From the NCBI RefSeq assembly GCF_026625885.1, contig NZ_CP113068.1, positions 2,542,001 through 2,606,000 on the forward strand: a DNA stretch of 64,000 nt, in the 5' to 3' direction. The notes beneath the pieces are model-generated. The model was not told the DNA's origin and did not search any database. It was given only the letters and a program-made list of their open reading frames with translations. Source of the stretch: Roseateles sp. SL47. Its GTDB lineage: Bacteria; Pseudomonadota; Gammaproteobacteria; Burkholderiales; Burkholderiaceae_C. Below, one piece after another: positions 17,101 through 24,891 of the stretch; position 1 is the stretch's first letter, and each line of letters opens with the position of its first letter. The translations under genes were made by a program, and so were the position numbers.

Positions 17101-20100
17101 CACTGTGTAGGTGGTGTGATCCAGACCGGCGGCCTGGCCATTGAGGTCTGCCACGGGGGCGGTCTGATCCAGCAGCACCTGGCCAATCGCCCGGCCGTTA
17201 TTGCCGACCTGATCGGTCAGCATCACGGTGAACCGGCGTTCGCCCTGGATGGGGAATGCCTCGAGATTCTGCAGATGCAGCGAGGCCAGCAGTTGCTGAA
17301 CGTCCTGCGGGGTGGCGGCGGTACCGTCGCTGCGGCTGAGCGTATAGCGGGTGGACGTGAGGGTGACCGTCCACCAGACCTCACCGACCTGCACCACTCC
17401 CCCATCCACCAGCACTGTGTGGCCGTTCGGGCTTTCACTGGTGAGTTGGTCCTGCAAACTGATGCCGCCGCCGTTGCCCACCAGTGTGACGCGCTCAAAG
17501 CGGGCCTGTGGGTTGGTGTGGGTCACCTGCAGGTCGGTCGCGAAGAGTCGCACGGGTGCCTGAAGGCTGTTCACAAAGCTCAGTTCATCCACCCCGTCCA
17601 CGCGACCGTTCAGATCCAGCAGCGGGACGCGGTTGTCCACGGTGATGCGAACGGTGGCGGGCGCGCCGACATTGCCGGCCATGTCTTGTCCGTAGATGGA
17701 GAACACACGCTCGCCTGCGGGCGGAATCGGACTTCCATTGCGGAACCGGAGTGCGTTCGTCAAGGCACTGGCTTCCAGTCCGGTCAGCCCGCTGCCGTCG
17801 GATTTTCGGATCGTCAGCAGCCCACGAGCGAGATCGAACTGGTAGTCCAGACCGGTCACGCCCGCCAGAGTGGCCTGAGTTCCGGTCAGGTCGCGGTCCA
17901 GGCGGAGCGTTCGGTCCAGGCTCACCTCGTCCTGCGCATCCAGACCGCTGTCGAGACGGACAAACAGGGTATGCAGTTCCTCATGGGTCAGCCCGCCCGT
18001 GGTGGCGGTCAGCGGGGTGCCCTGCTGCGTGGCGGCAATGCCCAGGGTGGTGGTGCGGCTGTCCTGCACACCGGCCGCCGCGTCCAGGTCCATGATGGGA
18101 GCGTCCAGCAGCAAGGTGAAGGTCAGCACGCCGGGCTCGCTGATGTTGCCTGCGGCATCGGTCTGTACGACCCGGAGCGTGAAGTCCCCCGACGCCGGAA
18201 ACACGCTGTGGTCCAGTTCGCTGCCCTGGCCTTCGGACCAGGTCTGTCCGTCATCCATCGAGTAATGCCAGGTGGCGCCCGGCATCAGGCCGCCAACGGA
18301 GACGGTCCCGTTGCGCGTGATGGCGTCATTGTCCGAGGCGCCAGTGTCCTCGGTGAGCGCCAGGGTCGGCGCCGGCATCTGGCTGCTCCGCTCAAAGTGG
18401 ATCGACTCCACCGCACTGATGTTGCCCGCCGCATCGGTCTGCCGAACCTCGATCGCCACGGCGCCCTCGGACAACAGGGTGTCGTCGATGGTGCTCCCCG
18501 TGCCAGCACGCCACGCACTGCCATTGAGGCGGTATTCCCATTGGGCCCCGGCCTCCAGCCCCATGACCAGCACGGTACCGTCGCGTGTCACGAGGTCGGA
18601 ATCGCTGATGCCGGTGTCATGGGCGAGCGCCAACGTGACTGGAGCCGCCACCGTGTCCCGATGCAGGTTGAATTCGCTGATGCTGCTGATGTTGCCGGCC
18701 GCATCGGTCTGTCGAACCTCCACGCGGACAGGGCCATCGGCGGGCATGACCACGTCATTGATCTCACGGCCATGGCCGGTGACCCAGGGGCCTCCGTTGA
18801 TGCGGTAGTCCCAATGGGCACCCGCTTCCAACCCGCCCACGGAGAGCGTGGCATCGGCGGTCAGGTGGTCGGTGGCGCTGGTGCCGGTGTCGTTGACCAG
18901 GGTGAGGGTCGGCGCTGGGCCGGCCTGGGTGTCCAGGTGCAGCAGGAAGGGCAGGGTGTCGATGTCATGCCCGCCGATGTCGGCCTGCCTCACGACGACC
19001 TCATACATGCCGTCGGCCGGAAATGCGCTGGCGTCGATGGTCTGTCCCTGGCCCTCCGCCCAGGTCTGCCCGTTATCCAGGCTGTAGAACCACGGACGGG
19101 TGTTGTCCAGTCCGGTCAGGATCAAGGTGGCGTCCTGGGTCTGGCGGTCATGGTCCGACACGCCGGTGTCGTTGCGGAGCTGGAGGCTGACGGGCGAGGT
19201 GCTGCCGTTCAAAGAGTCCAGCAGCAAAAACTCGAAACGGGCGACCAGGCTAGTGTTGCCCGCCACATCCCGCTGCTGGGCCTCCACCGTCTGCGGCCCG
19301 GTGCCGGAAAACGCGTCCGCAGGAATTTCCTCCCCCACGCCGGTGATCCAGTCGCCGCCGTTGATCCGGTAGAACCATGATGCGCCGGGTTCCAGGCCGC
19401 TCACGCGGAGGGTGGGGTCCTGGGTGAGCAGGTCCTGATCGGAGCTGCCGGTGTCGTGCTGGAGGGTGAGCGACAGATCGGCGATGTCCCGGTCCACGGT
19501 CAGGTTGATCGCCGCCAGCGGACTGACGTTGCCGGCCAGATCCGTCTGCCGTACCTCGACGGTATGGAACCCCTCGGGAATCGCCGAGGACGGGATCATC
19601 TGGCCGATCCCCGGTATCCAGGCACCGCCGTCAATGCGGTACTCCCAGTCTGCATCGGCCTCCAGGCCGGAGACGGCCAGGCGTGCGTCCTGCGTGATGG
19701 CGTCGTGGGCGGACACGCCGGTGTCGTGTGCCAGCGTCAGCACGGGCACATCGCCTTGGCGGTCCAGCACCAGCGCAAAGTGAGCGATGGCGCTGACATT
19801 CCCGGCGGCATCGGTCTGACGGATGAGTACTTCATGAGCACCATCGGCGCTGAACACGCTGCCGGGAATCTCCGCCCCGGTGCCCGATTGCCAGGTGCTG
19901 CCGCCGTCCAGGCTGTAGACCCAGGTCGCGTTGTGTTCCAGCTGGCCCACCTGCAGGGATGCATCCTGGGTGACGTGATCGTTCCAGGACTTGCCGGTGT
20001 CCTCCGTCAAGTGGAGCGTGGGCGGCAGCACGAAGGTGTCGATGGTGAGCGCGTCGGTGTTGGCCGTCGGCGCACTGATCTGCCCCAGGACATCCACCTG

Positions 20101-22077
20101 CCGGACCACCAGCCGACCGGCCCGATACACCCCGTCCGGCAGGGCCAGACGGTCGCCAGAGGCCGATTGCCAGTGAAGCCCCCCATCGGTGGACCACTGC
20201 ACGTGCGCCCCCGATTCCAGGCCGGAGACCGTCACTTCATGGCGATGCACCGTCCAGGCCGGTGCATCGGGGGGACCGTCATACGTGATCTCGCGTGCGG
20301 AGGTCGGCTGAAGGCTGCCATCCCCGCGTTGGATGTCTGCGGTCCAAAGCCGCAGCCCATCGCCCTGTCCCAGGCTGCGGCCGGCGACGGGCACTTCCAG
20401 ATGGGATGTGTCCTGCAGGACGGTGACGGTGAGGTCGTCGCGGGTTACGCCGTTCTGATGAAACACCACACGATCACCCGTCCGGAAGTTGCCGGTCAAT
20501 GTCAGCGTGAAGCTTTGCAGGCTGTTGACGTCCGACTGTCGTTGGCTGCCCAGGTAGACCGCATGGTCGGTCCATTCTCTCGCCAGCACTTCGGCGGCGG
20601 GCCCGTCCATGCAACTGCTGGCGCAGGACTCCAGACCGTCCAGCAACAGGGCTGTGGCTCGGTCCCAGGCTGCGGGCGAGGCGACCTGTCCCGCCTGCGG
20701 CCAGGCCTCGCGGAGCACGTCCAGCAGTTGCGCAGGGGTGAGGTCGGCCAGGTCGGCGGTGGCCTCCAGCAAGGCCAGCACGCGGCCGTGCAGGTCGGGG
20801 GCGTCCGACGGCCGGCCCTGGGCGTCCTGAAGCAGTGCGGGGGGCTGCAGAAGGTCTTGGAGGCCGAACCAGTCGGCGACGGCTTGCTGCGCCCGTGTGA
20901 TGTCGTCAGCAGTGGGTGCGGTGGATTCCACCAGCATGGCGGCCAGGGTGGTCAACGGCGTCACGGCGACTGTCAGATCCTGGTGCGGCGGGATCGTCAC
21001 CAGCGCCATCAGGCGTTCGGAACCAGCCGTGGCCGATGGGTCGCCGGGGGGCTGGCGGTCCTGATGGTCCGACGACGAAATGTCGGCTGTGTTCACCAGC
21101 ACCATCATCGGCCCGTCAAAGCCTTTCAGGGGCAGGCGGAGACTGCCGTCCGGCGACAGGATGTGAGGGCCGGACAGGGGGGTGCCATCGGGGTGGAGGA
21201 GGGTGACCGTGAGCGGTGATCCAGACGCGAGGATGCCGCCTTTGCCGCGGGCGACCTGGAGGGTGAGGAGGGGATCGGGGGAGGGATCCGACGGTGTGTC
21301 GGGGGCTTGGGGGTGAGCGGTGTCAGCGCCAGCGTGGCCGCTGTCGGCGGCTTCGCTGCCGGTGTGGCCGCTGTCACTGCTGTGGTCAGAGCCAGCGGCC
21401 GTATCGGCTGGCACACCGCTATCGTTCTCGGCACCCGCACCCGCACCCGCACCCGCACCCGCACCAGTGCCCGTGCCCGTGCCCGTGCCCGTGTCAGAGC
21501 CAGAGCCAGTGCCAGTGCCAGTGCCAGTGCCAGTGCCACCACCACCAACGCCTATGGCAAGCAGCGGCAGGGCCAGGCCACCCAGGAGCAGACCGTCACT
21601 GGTTCCAGCGGTTCCCGCCGTCGCAGCGGACGTGGCGTTCTCCATGCGAAGCGCCGGGAGCTCATCGGAGTCCTCGGAGGGGCTGGAGGCCTCACTGGCA
21701 GCGACCGCCGTCGCTGACGGCGTTGATGGCGAGTCCAGACTCCCCGACCCATCACCGGAATGCCTGGCGTCCTTGTGATCGCCTTGGACATCTTCCGCAG
21801 TGCCGCTGTCTGGGTCTTCCTCGAATGCCAGGCCCCATCGAGCGCGTGCGCCATGACGTCCCCCGCCGTGGGACAGCCCCGTCACGCGCTCCGCCGGCAT
21901 CGGGCTGGCTGAACCCGCAGAACCCGCTGAATCGGCGGACGGTGATTGCTCCGTCACGGTCGCCCTCAGCTTCAGGCCGCTATGGGCCGTGTGGCGGTCG
22001 CTCGCTCGTGACAAACCCGTCGTTGCCTGGGGAGCCAGGGCGGCATTCGTTGCGGTGGAAGTGGGCAGCGTCTTCAT
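14122..22077 (-). CDS. Giant type I-secreted Ig-repeat adhesin
   Basis: A 2651-aa surface protein. It has no Sec signal. Residues 1-160 are disordered. A hydrophobic Gly-rich segment (LLLGGLALPLLAIGVGGGG) at about 160-183 leads into Gly-Thr/Gly-Ala runs, as in BapA/LapA-like adhesins. About seven Ig-like repeats of 85-92 residues (…HDTG.S..D..TQD..L.V.GLE.., ..VRQTDAAGN.S) fill about 683-1323, with further domains containing DLNG motifs to about 2030. A Calx-beta-like domain (VVEGNAGTRELVF) starts near 2031. An arabinofuranosidase-B-like lectin domain (TWYDQSGHERDMTQ) lies near 2150-2415. The RTX-type C-terminal signal (GQHGDDVL, GGGGADTF, VQDFSDAQGDRLDLS) marks type I secretion. No ABC transporter, membrane-fusion protein or TolC gene lies in the window. 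Confidence 0.9.
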   Translation of the reverse strand: MKTLPTSTATNAALAPQATTGLSRASDRHTAHSGLKLRATVTEQSPSADSAGSAGSASPMPAERVTGLSHGGGRHGARARWGLAFEEDPDSGTAEDVQGDHKDARHSGDGSGSLDSPSTPSATAVAASEASSPSEDSDELPALRMENATSAATAGTAGTSDGLLLGGLALPLLAIGVGGGGTGTGTGTGTGSGSDTGTGTGTGTGAGAGAGAGAGAENDSGVPADTAAGSDHSSDSGHTGSEAADSGHAGADTAHPQAPDTPSDPSPDPLLTLQVARGKGGILASGSPLTVTLLHPDGTPLSGPHILSPDGSLRLPLKGFDGPMMVLVNTADISSSDHQDRQPPGDPSATAGSERLMALVTIPPHQDLTVAVTPLTTLAAMLVESTAPTADDITRAQQAVADWFGLQDLLQPPALLQDAQGRPSDAPDLHGRVLALLEATADLADLTPAQLLDVLREAWPQAGQVASPAAWDRATALLLDGLESCASSCMDGPAAEVLAREWTDHAVYLGSQRQSDVNSLQSFTLTLTGNFRTGDRVVFHQNGVTRDDLTVTVLQDTSHLEVPVAGRSLGQGDGLRLWTADIQRGDGSLQPTSAREITYDGPPDAPAWTVHRHEVTVSGLESGAHVQWSTDGGLHWQSASGDRLALPDGVYRAGRLVVRQVDVLGQISAPTANTDALTIDTFVLPPTLHLTEDTGKSWNDHVTQDASLQVGQLEHNATWVYSLDGGSTWQSGTGAEIPGSVFSADGAHEVLIRQTDAAGNVSAIAHFALVLDRQGDVPVLTLAHDTGVSAHDAITQDARLAVSGLEADADWEYRIDGGAWIPGIGQMIPSSAIPEGFHTVEVRQTDLAGNVSPLAAINLTVDRDIADLSLTLQHDTGSSDQDLLTQDPTLRVSGLEPGASWFYRINGGDWITGVGEEIPADAFSGTGPQTVEAQQRDVAGNTSLVARFEFLLLDSLNGSTSPVSLQLRNDTGVSDHDRQTQDATLILTGLDNTRPWFYSLDNGQTWAEGQGQTIDASAFPADGMYEVVVRQADIGGHDIDTLPFLLHLDTQAGPAPTLTLVNDTGTSATDHLTADATLSVGGLEAGAHWDYRINGGPWVTGHGREINDVVMPADGPVRVEVRQTDAAGNISSISEFNLHRDTVAAPVTLALAHDTGISDSDLVTRDGTVLVMGLEAGAQWEYRLNGSAWRAGTGSTIDDTLLSEGAVAIEVRQTDAAGNISAVESIHFERSSQMPAPTLALTEDTGASDNDAITRNGTVSVGGLMPGATWHYSMDDGQTWSEGQGSELDHSVFPASGDFTLRVVQTDAAGNISEPGVLTFTLLLDAPIMDLDAAAGVQDSRTTTLGIAATQQGTPLTATTGGLTHEELHTLFVRLDSGLDAQDEVSLDRTLRLDRDLTGTQATLAGVTGLDYQFDLARGLLTIRKSDGSGLTGLEASALTNALRFRNGSPIPPAGERVFSIYGQDMAGNVGAPATVRITVDNRVPLLDLNGRVDGVDELSFVNSLQAPVRLFATDLQVTHTNPQARFERVTLVGNGGGISLQDQLTSESPNGHTVLVDGGVVQVGEVWWTVTLTSTRYTLSRSDGTAATPQDVQQLLASLHLQNLEAFPIQGERRFTVMLTDQVGNNGRAIGQVLLDQTAPVADLNGQAAGLDHTTYTVAGISWMLPVFNPATARLLDASPITQLMVEFSSSLADAFSTAPGRQERIGLADEDDSDGTINALVLGLGGVLIDRTLLAGRTITLQLSDSATRPTLVITADTPLTDAEVSLLLQRLRYEGDANVLPGLRQVAVTASDLAGNTITQASVSELSVMPVGTPYLFLANDADTGSYRNDGVTQRDGSDNAPLRLRGAGNPGATLAIHLDLNRDGVPDNAELLGTVVCDANGRWDFQLPTMTLADGVHQFLALDTTTRQVSPPLSITVDTRPPASSFGLGDSVALSPVLSGVSDADERVLVDIDTDGDLSNGYELRYETWSDASGQWRVDTAVDWPAVGEFRPFLHGDTVHARVTTFDIAGNATVREDSSTAIASVFNLSDAHVVEGNAGTRELVFMVSRSGDLQSDGSVGWSLDLTRSSARSDANGLASDSDFSGAVSGRVAFAPGESEKLVRFTVSGDFYREVNERLLVNLEEPSGGQIGDGLGIGTLYEIDVGLMQATYSMRNLNPNLNTAAIRVRRSSDHQEQDIGFDANGNLDTTALLNFVGRGSTDTGFVTTWYDQSGHERDMTQTDPDKQGVIVDGGALVTRADGSPGISFNTRNGAANDFMVANGVAGTAWTSALLYSKVQSEGSRNGSLFNLGVETWGRLSAHYPEANRGYVFDVNNQSVGRLSRPVSNGNSALLGMANDIVFEAHSGNESAGTAERNFTDSAQAIYENGINVASDATLSASFPTSAQWQLARHSTTSSYYQQVIYNEFMVYLATDNSAPDLQSLLGTANNDVLTYSGETTIRRIDGMAGHDTLYLSGTVDLNFAQMSGGVKGIGQVWMDNGQANTLTLDATTLAANGSGPLTVIMGEGDAVVLNGERIAYNAQRQQSVVLGQHGDDVLFSTAHNDVMLGGGGADTFTWRDNQRGVDTVQDFSDAQGDRLDLSALLRRMTAGDTDLYLLKQVDGNAQVSVLVDQDGQGHFRDAELTILLGSAHATDPITIITQYGTTTL
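18110..20030 (-). repeat. Array of about seven Ig-like-domain repeats in the adhesin gene
   Basis: Diverged repeats of about 255-275 bp encode the Ig-like domains. Each shows the same landmarks in order: HDTG/EDTG..S..D, a W-Y-hydrophobic pair followed by a turn (DGG/NGG), and VRQTD.AGN.S at the end. The copies differ too much for recent slippage. Domain number sets the reach of the adhesin from the cell surface. Confidence 0.85.
21431..21538 (-). repeat. Clustered hexanucleotide repeats in the adhesin linker
   Basis: Three kinds of 6-bp tandem array follow one another: GCACCC, then GTGCCC, then AGTGCC/AGAGCC (as read on the + strand). They encode Gly-Ala and Gly-Thr/Gly-Ser dipeptide runs just after the hydrophobic N-terminal segment. 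The repeats are in frame, so length change is tolerated. Confidence 0.9.
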
Positions 22078-22220
22078 AATGACTAGCAGGTCTGAGTTGA
22101 CTACCTGCAGTCTCGGACGCTGAAAGCGAAGGCGCTCCCACCTAAATATGCTGACTCATTCGGGTTGACTAGCCTAAATGTGCAGTCTCCCCCCGCGGAT
22201 ACGTGGAGTCCGTCCAGCGA
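22078..22220 (-). promoter_or_regulatory. Upstream region of the adhesin gene with direct repeats
   Basis: The 143 bp between flgH-like stop and adhesin start contain related repeats. 22141-22157 and 22173-22189 agree at 14 of 17 bases (CCTAAATxTGCxGxCTC) and are 32 bp apart, about three helical turns. GTTGACTA occurs at 22096 and 22164, and TGCAGTCTC at 22106 and 22181. This looks like a multi-site operator. A separate adhesin promoter is plausible. No known regulator consensus was recognised. Confidence 0.5.
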
Positions 22221-22910
22221 TCACCAGATCGACAGGCTGCTCGCCAGCACCCGCTGCAGCCAGCTGCGGTGGGATGCGTCGGCCACTTCACCGCGCCCGA
22301 CCAGTTCCATGCGCGCATTCACGATGTCGGCTGACGTCACCTGATTGCCGCTGCGAATGTCCTGCGGATTCACGATGCCGGAGAAGCGCAAGGTGTTCAT
22401 GCCGCCGTTCATCGCCACGCTGCGTTCACCCGCCACCACCAGATGCCCGTTGGGCAGCACATTGATGACCGACACCGCCATCTGGCCGTTGAAACTGCTG
22501 CTGTTTTCGGTCGACCCATCACCCTTGTAGGAATCGCTGCCGGAGGCCGAGGCATCCGCCTTGAGCAGCTTGTCGATCAGACCGACATTGCTCGAGCCTC
22601 CCGGACCTTTCACCGCCAGGGCGTTTTCACGGCTGGTGTCCGTCTTGGTCTTTTGATTGGCGCTCAGCGATTCACTGATCACCACCTTGAGCGAATCCCC
22701 GATCTGCCGGGCGCGGCGTTCCGTGGTGAACAGCGAGGTGGCCGCCATGCCCGGCTGGTAGATGGCTCCGTTGTTGGTGCGTTCCACATAGGCCGATTCC
22801 GGTGCCGGCATCACATGGATCGGGTCCTGCACCAGCATGGGGTCACGCGAGGCGCAGGCGGTCATCAGCAGGGGGCCGATCAGCAGGGCAGCGATGGTGA
22901 GTTTTGACAT
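22221..22910 (-). CDS. FlgH-family L-ring lipoprotein, outside any flagellar cluster
   Basis: A 229-aa lipoprotein with signal and lipobox LLMTAC near residue 17, and GAGGA before ATG 22910. FlgH forms the outer-membrane L ring of the flagellum. Family marks are clear: RRARQIGDSLKVVISESLSANQKT, SSSFNGQMAVSVINVLPNGHLVVAGE, and NTLRFSGIVNPQDI with the terminal WLQR. No flgA-L gene is nearby. It sits third in a leftward set with a repeat protein and a second lipoprotein before it and a giant type I adhesin after it. It may be a displaced flagellar gene or an outer-membrane ring used by another machine. Confidence 0.9.
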   Translation of the reverse strand: MSKLTIAALLIGPLLMTACASRDPMLVQDPIHVMPAPESAYVERTNNGAIYQPGMAATSLFTTERRARQIGDSLKVVISESLSANQKTKTDTSRENALAVKGPGGSSNVGLIDKLLKADASASGSDSYKGDGSTENSSSFNGQMAVSVINVLPNGHLVVAGERSVAMNGGMNTLRFSGIVNPQDIRSGNQVTSADIVNARMELVGRGEVADASHRSWLQRVLASSLSIW

Positions 22911-22930
22911 GATGTCCTCGAGGATGGGGT

Positions 22931-23506
22931 TTAGCTTTCGAAGCCGGTCAGCAGGGCTTTCACCACGGGCGCGAGCTTGTTGCGAGTCGATCCCCACTTG
23001 CCCAGGCCCATGACGGCTTCCTCGCTCTGGTAGCTGCTGGCTGACATCAGGCGTCCGCCGGGGTCATGCAGGCTGAGCGTCGCCTGCGACAGATAGGGGC
23101 GCATCTGGTCCGACAGGGGCGGTTTGTCCCACTGCTGAAGCCCCTGGTAATGCAGCCAGGCCGGGCATTCCTCCTCGCTGGGGCGCACGCCCACATCGAA
23201 GACCCGCGAGGCCACCTGATGGTCCTTCAGTTCCGCCATGAGGGCCGGCAGGAAATCGGGCACCTGCAGGGACCGGTTGTATTCAATGCAGACCCGCTTG
23301 GGCACGGCGGCCCCTTGGAACACGGTGCCGCTGGCCTTGTTCGGGCCCTGGCCGATGGCCACGGTGGCGGCGCTGGCGCTGGCCTTGATCAGTTCAATCG
23401 TGGGCAGCGGGCTGAAGAGGGTGCAGCCTGAGAGCGCGCCGGTCCCGGCCAGCATCGCAACCGTGACCGCAGTCGACACCCGGCGGCGAAGGAAGGGCGC
23501 GCTCAT
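22931..23506 (-). CDS. Sbal_3080-like lipoprotein (tentative)
   Basis: A 191-aa lipoprotein from ATG 23506, three bases after the upstream TGA. The signal has a lipobox LSGC near residue 27. The mature part has a conserved-looking core: VCIEYNRSLQVPDFL, ALMAELKDHQVASRVF, EEECPAWLHYQGLQQWD, and a C-terminal KWGSTRNKLAPVVKALL. This resembles, from memory, the Sbal_3080 lipoprotein family of unknown role. Position between the repeat protein and the FlgH-like gene suggests a shared cell-envelope function. Confidence 0.7.
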   Translation of the reverse strand: MSAPFLRRRVSTAVTVAMLAGTGALSGCTLFSPLPTIELIKASASAATVAIGQGPNKASGTVFQGAAVPKRVCIEYNRSLQVPDFLPALMAELKDHQVASRVFDVGVRPSEEECPAWLHYQGLQQWDKPPLSDQMRPYLSQATLSLHDPGGRLMSASSYQSEEAVMGLGKWGSTRNKLAPVVKALLTGFES

Positions 23507-23508
23507 GA

Positions 23509-24081
23509 TCACAGCATCTCGTCGATCAAGGCGCGTCCGGCCACGGCACCGGCGGACACATAACCGGCCACGGTGCTGCCGACGTCCTCAATTTCATCCA
23601 CCACGGTGCCAATGCCACTGGCCAGGCTTTCGGCGCCGCTCACAACGGCGTTCTTGACGGAGGTCGCGCCGGAGCTCACCGCATTGGCCACCGACGTGGC
23701 GCCGTCACTGATGGCGTCGCCAACCGCGCTGGCGGCATCTCCCAAGGCCGAGGCGCCGTCGCTGATGGCTTCAGCCACCGAGGTGGCCGCGTCGCCAACA
23801 TAAGAGGCGCCGCTGCTGATGGCCTCGCCGACAAAAGAGGCCCCCTCGCTGATGGCCTCGCCGACCGTGCTGGAGCCACTCTCGAGTGCCTGCATGCCTT
23901 CTTCGCTCAGCGACACGATGGAACTGACAGCATTTTCTGCGCCCTGATAGACCGCTTGCGTCAGACCGATGGTCGAAGCAGCCACCGTGCCGTATTCGCG
24001 GGAATTGATCTCATAACTGCCGCTGGGGCGGTTGGTCAGTTGGCGCGATGCGACCAGGGAATTGTTGGATATCGAGGTCAT
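23509..24081 (-). CDS. 11-residue-repeat amphipathic helix protein
   Basis: A 190-aa protein from ATG 24081 with a strong ribosome site (AGGAGGTGACC). Residues 71-155 are a run of 11-residue units of the form S-x-V-G-x-A-I-S-x-G-A, with two 7-residue units (SYVGDAA, SALGDAA) mixed in. Such 11/7 repeats form long amphipathic helices or helical coils, as in LEA, apolipoprotein-like and synuclein-like proteins. There is no Sec signal or Cys. A C-terminal Gly/Ala-rich segment (GSTVAGYVSAGAVAGRAL) could insert in a membrane. It is the first gene of the set leading to the adhesin; function is unknown. Confidence 0.75.
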   Translation of the reverse strand: MTSISNNSLVASRQLTNRPSGSYEINSREYGTVAASTIGLTQAVYQGAENAVSSIVSLSEEGMQALESGSSTVGEAISEGASFVGEAISSGASYVGDAATSVAEAISDGASALGDAASAVGDAISDGATSVANAVSSGATSVKNAVVSGAESLASGIGTVVDEIEDVGSTVAGYVSAGAVAGRALIDEML

Positions 24082-24387
24082 GGTCACCTCCTTTGGGGTC
24101 CGGTTGTGATGGATCGAATTCTGCGGAGACCACCGCCGGGGCATCCGATGAATACCGGCCCATCCTTTCGGTTCGGAAAGCGTTGCTTCTATCCAACCAG
24201 ACATCTGCGCCCCGAAACGTGCAGCGCCGGTAAAGGAACATTGCTATTGAGCACTTGATATGTGTCGAGGGTTGAGAATCGCCCCAATATGTCATTGCGG
24301 TTCATTCGCCAGAAACAAGCATGATGAAAACAATGCCAGCCTTGCCTCCAGCAAACCCCAGGGACCGACGGATACCGGGGCTGAGAT
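24082..24387. promoter_or_regulatory. Divergent control region between repeat-protein gene and nudB
   Basis: 306 bp without a gene, less GC-rich than its surroundings from about 24230 to 24340. It must hold the promoter of the leftward adhesin-locus set and probably one for nudB, which here has lost its usual aspS neighbour. I see no clear sigma-70, sigma-54 or sigma-28 element and no tRNA or riboswitch. Confidence 0.4.
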
Positions 24388-24891
24388 ATGCTTTCACCCA
24401 TGCGCGAAGCCGTCCTCATGCCGCATTCCTACAAGATTCCTGAATCCGTCCTGGTGGTGATCCATACGCCGAGCCTGGACGTCCTCATGCTGGAGCGGGC
24501 GGATCGGCCCGGTTTCTGGCAATGCGTCACCGGGTCCAAGGACCGCCTGGACGAGCCCCTCATCGACACCGCCCGCCGCGAAGTCGGGGAAGAAACCGGT
24601 ATTTCTGTCGCGAACCTGCCGCCGCAGGCCCTGGTGGACTGGGGTCTGGCCAACGTCTATGAGATCTATCCGGTCTGGCGGCACCGCTATGCACCCGGCG
24701 TGACCCACAACACCGAACATGTGTTTGGCCTGTGTGTGCCGGCCGGCACACCGGTCACACTGGCGCCGCGCGAACATCTGCAATACCGCTGGCTGCCCTG
24801 GCGGGAGGCGGCGGACCTGTGCTTCTCGCCGTCCAATGCGGAAGCCATCCTGCAACTGCCTGTCCAGCTCGGCACGGGAGCCCGGTCATGA
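24388..24891 (+). CDS. nudB: Nudix hydrolase NudB (dihydroneopterin triphosphate diphosphatase)
   Basis: A 167-aa Nudix enzyme. In its family it removes pyrophosphate from dihydroneopterin triphosphate in folate synthesis. The Nudix box is complete: G at about residue 49 (GSKDRL.E), then REVGEETGI near 65-73. The lead-in ERADRPGFWQCVTGS is typical of NudB. The start could also be ATG 24400 or 24418; homologues begin near YKIPESVLVVI, which favours 24418. Its stop overlaps the next start by 4 bp. In related genomes nudB directly follows aspS. Confidence 0.9.
   Translation: MLSPMREAVLMPHSYKIPESVLVVIHTPSLDVLMLERADRPGFWQCVTGSKDRLDEPLIDTARREVGEETGISVANLPPQALVDWGLANVYEIYPVWRHRYAPGVTHNTEHVFGLCVPAGTPVTLAPREHLQYRWLPWREAADLCFSPSNAEAILQLPVQLGTGARS

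Noticed and set aside
15904..19380. Long open frame of 1158 codons on the + strand
   Set aside because: It lies antisense to the adhesin gene; high GC and Ig-repeat codon bias keep the opposite frame open. The translation has no recognisable domain.
18110..20030. Possible CRISPR-like array
   Set aside because: The repeats are 255-275 bp, diverged and coding (Ig-like domains), with no short identical repeat/unique spacer pattern.
22443..22907. + strand frames opposite the flgH-like gene
   Set aside because: The leftward frame has an unmistakable FlgH signature and lipobox.
24082..24387. Sigma-28 or sigma-54 promoter for the FlgH/adhesin locus
   Set aside because: I looked for TAAA..GCCGATAA and TGGCAC..TTGC patterns; only poor partial matches were found.
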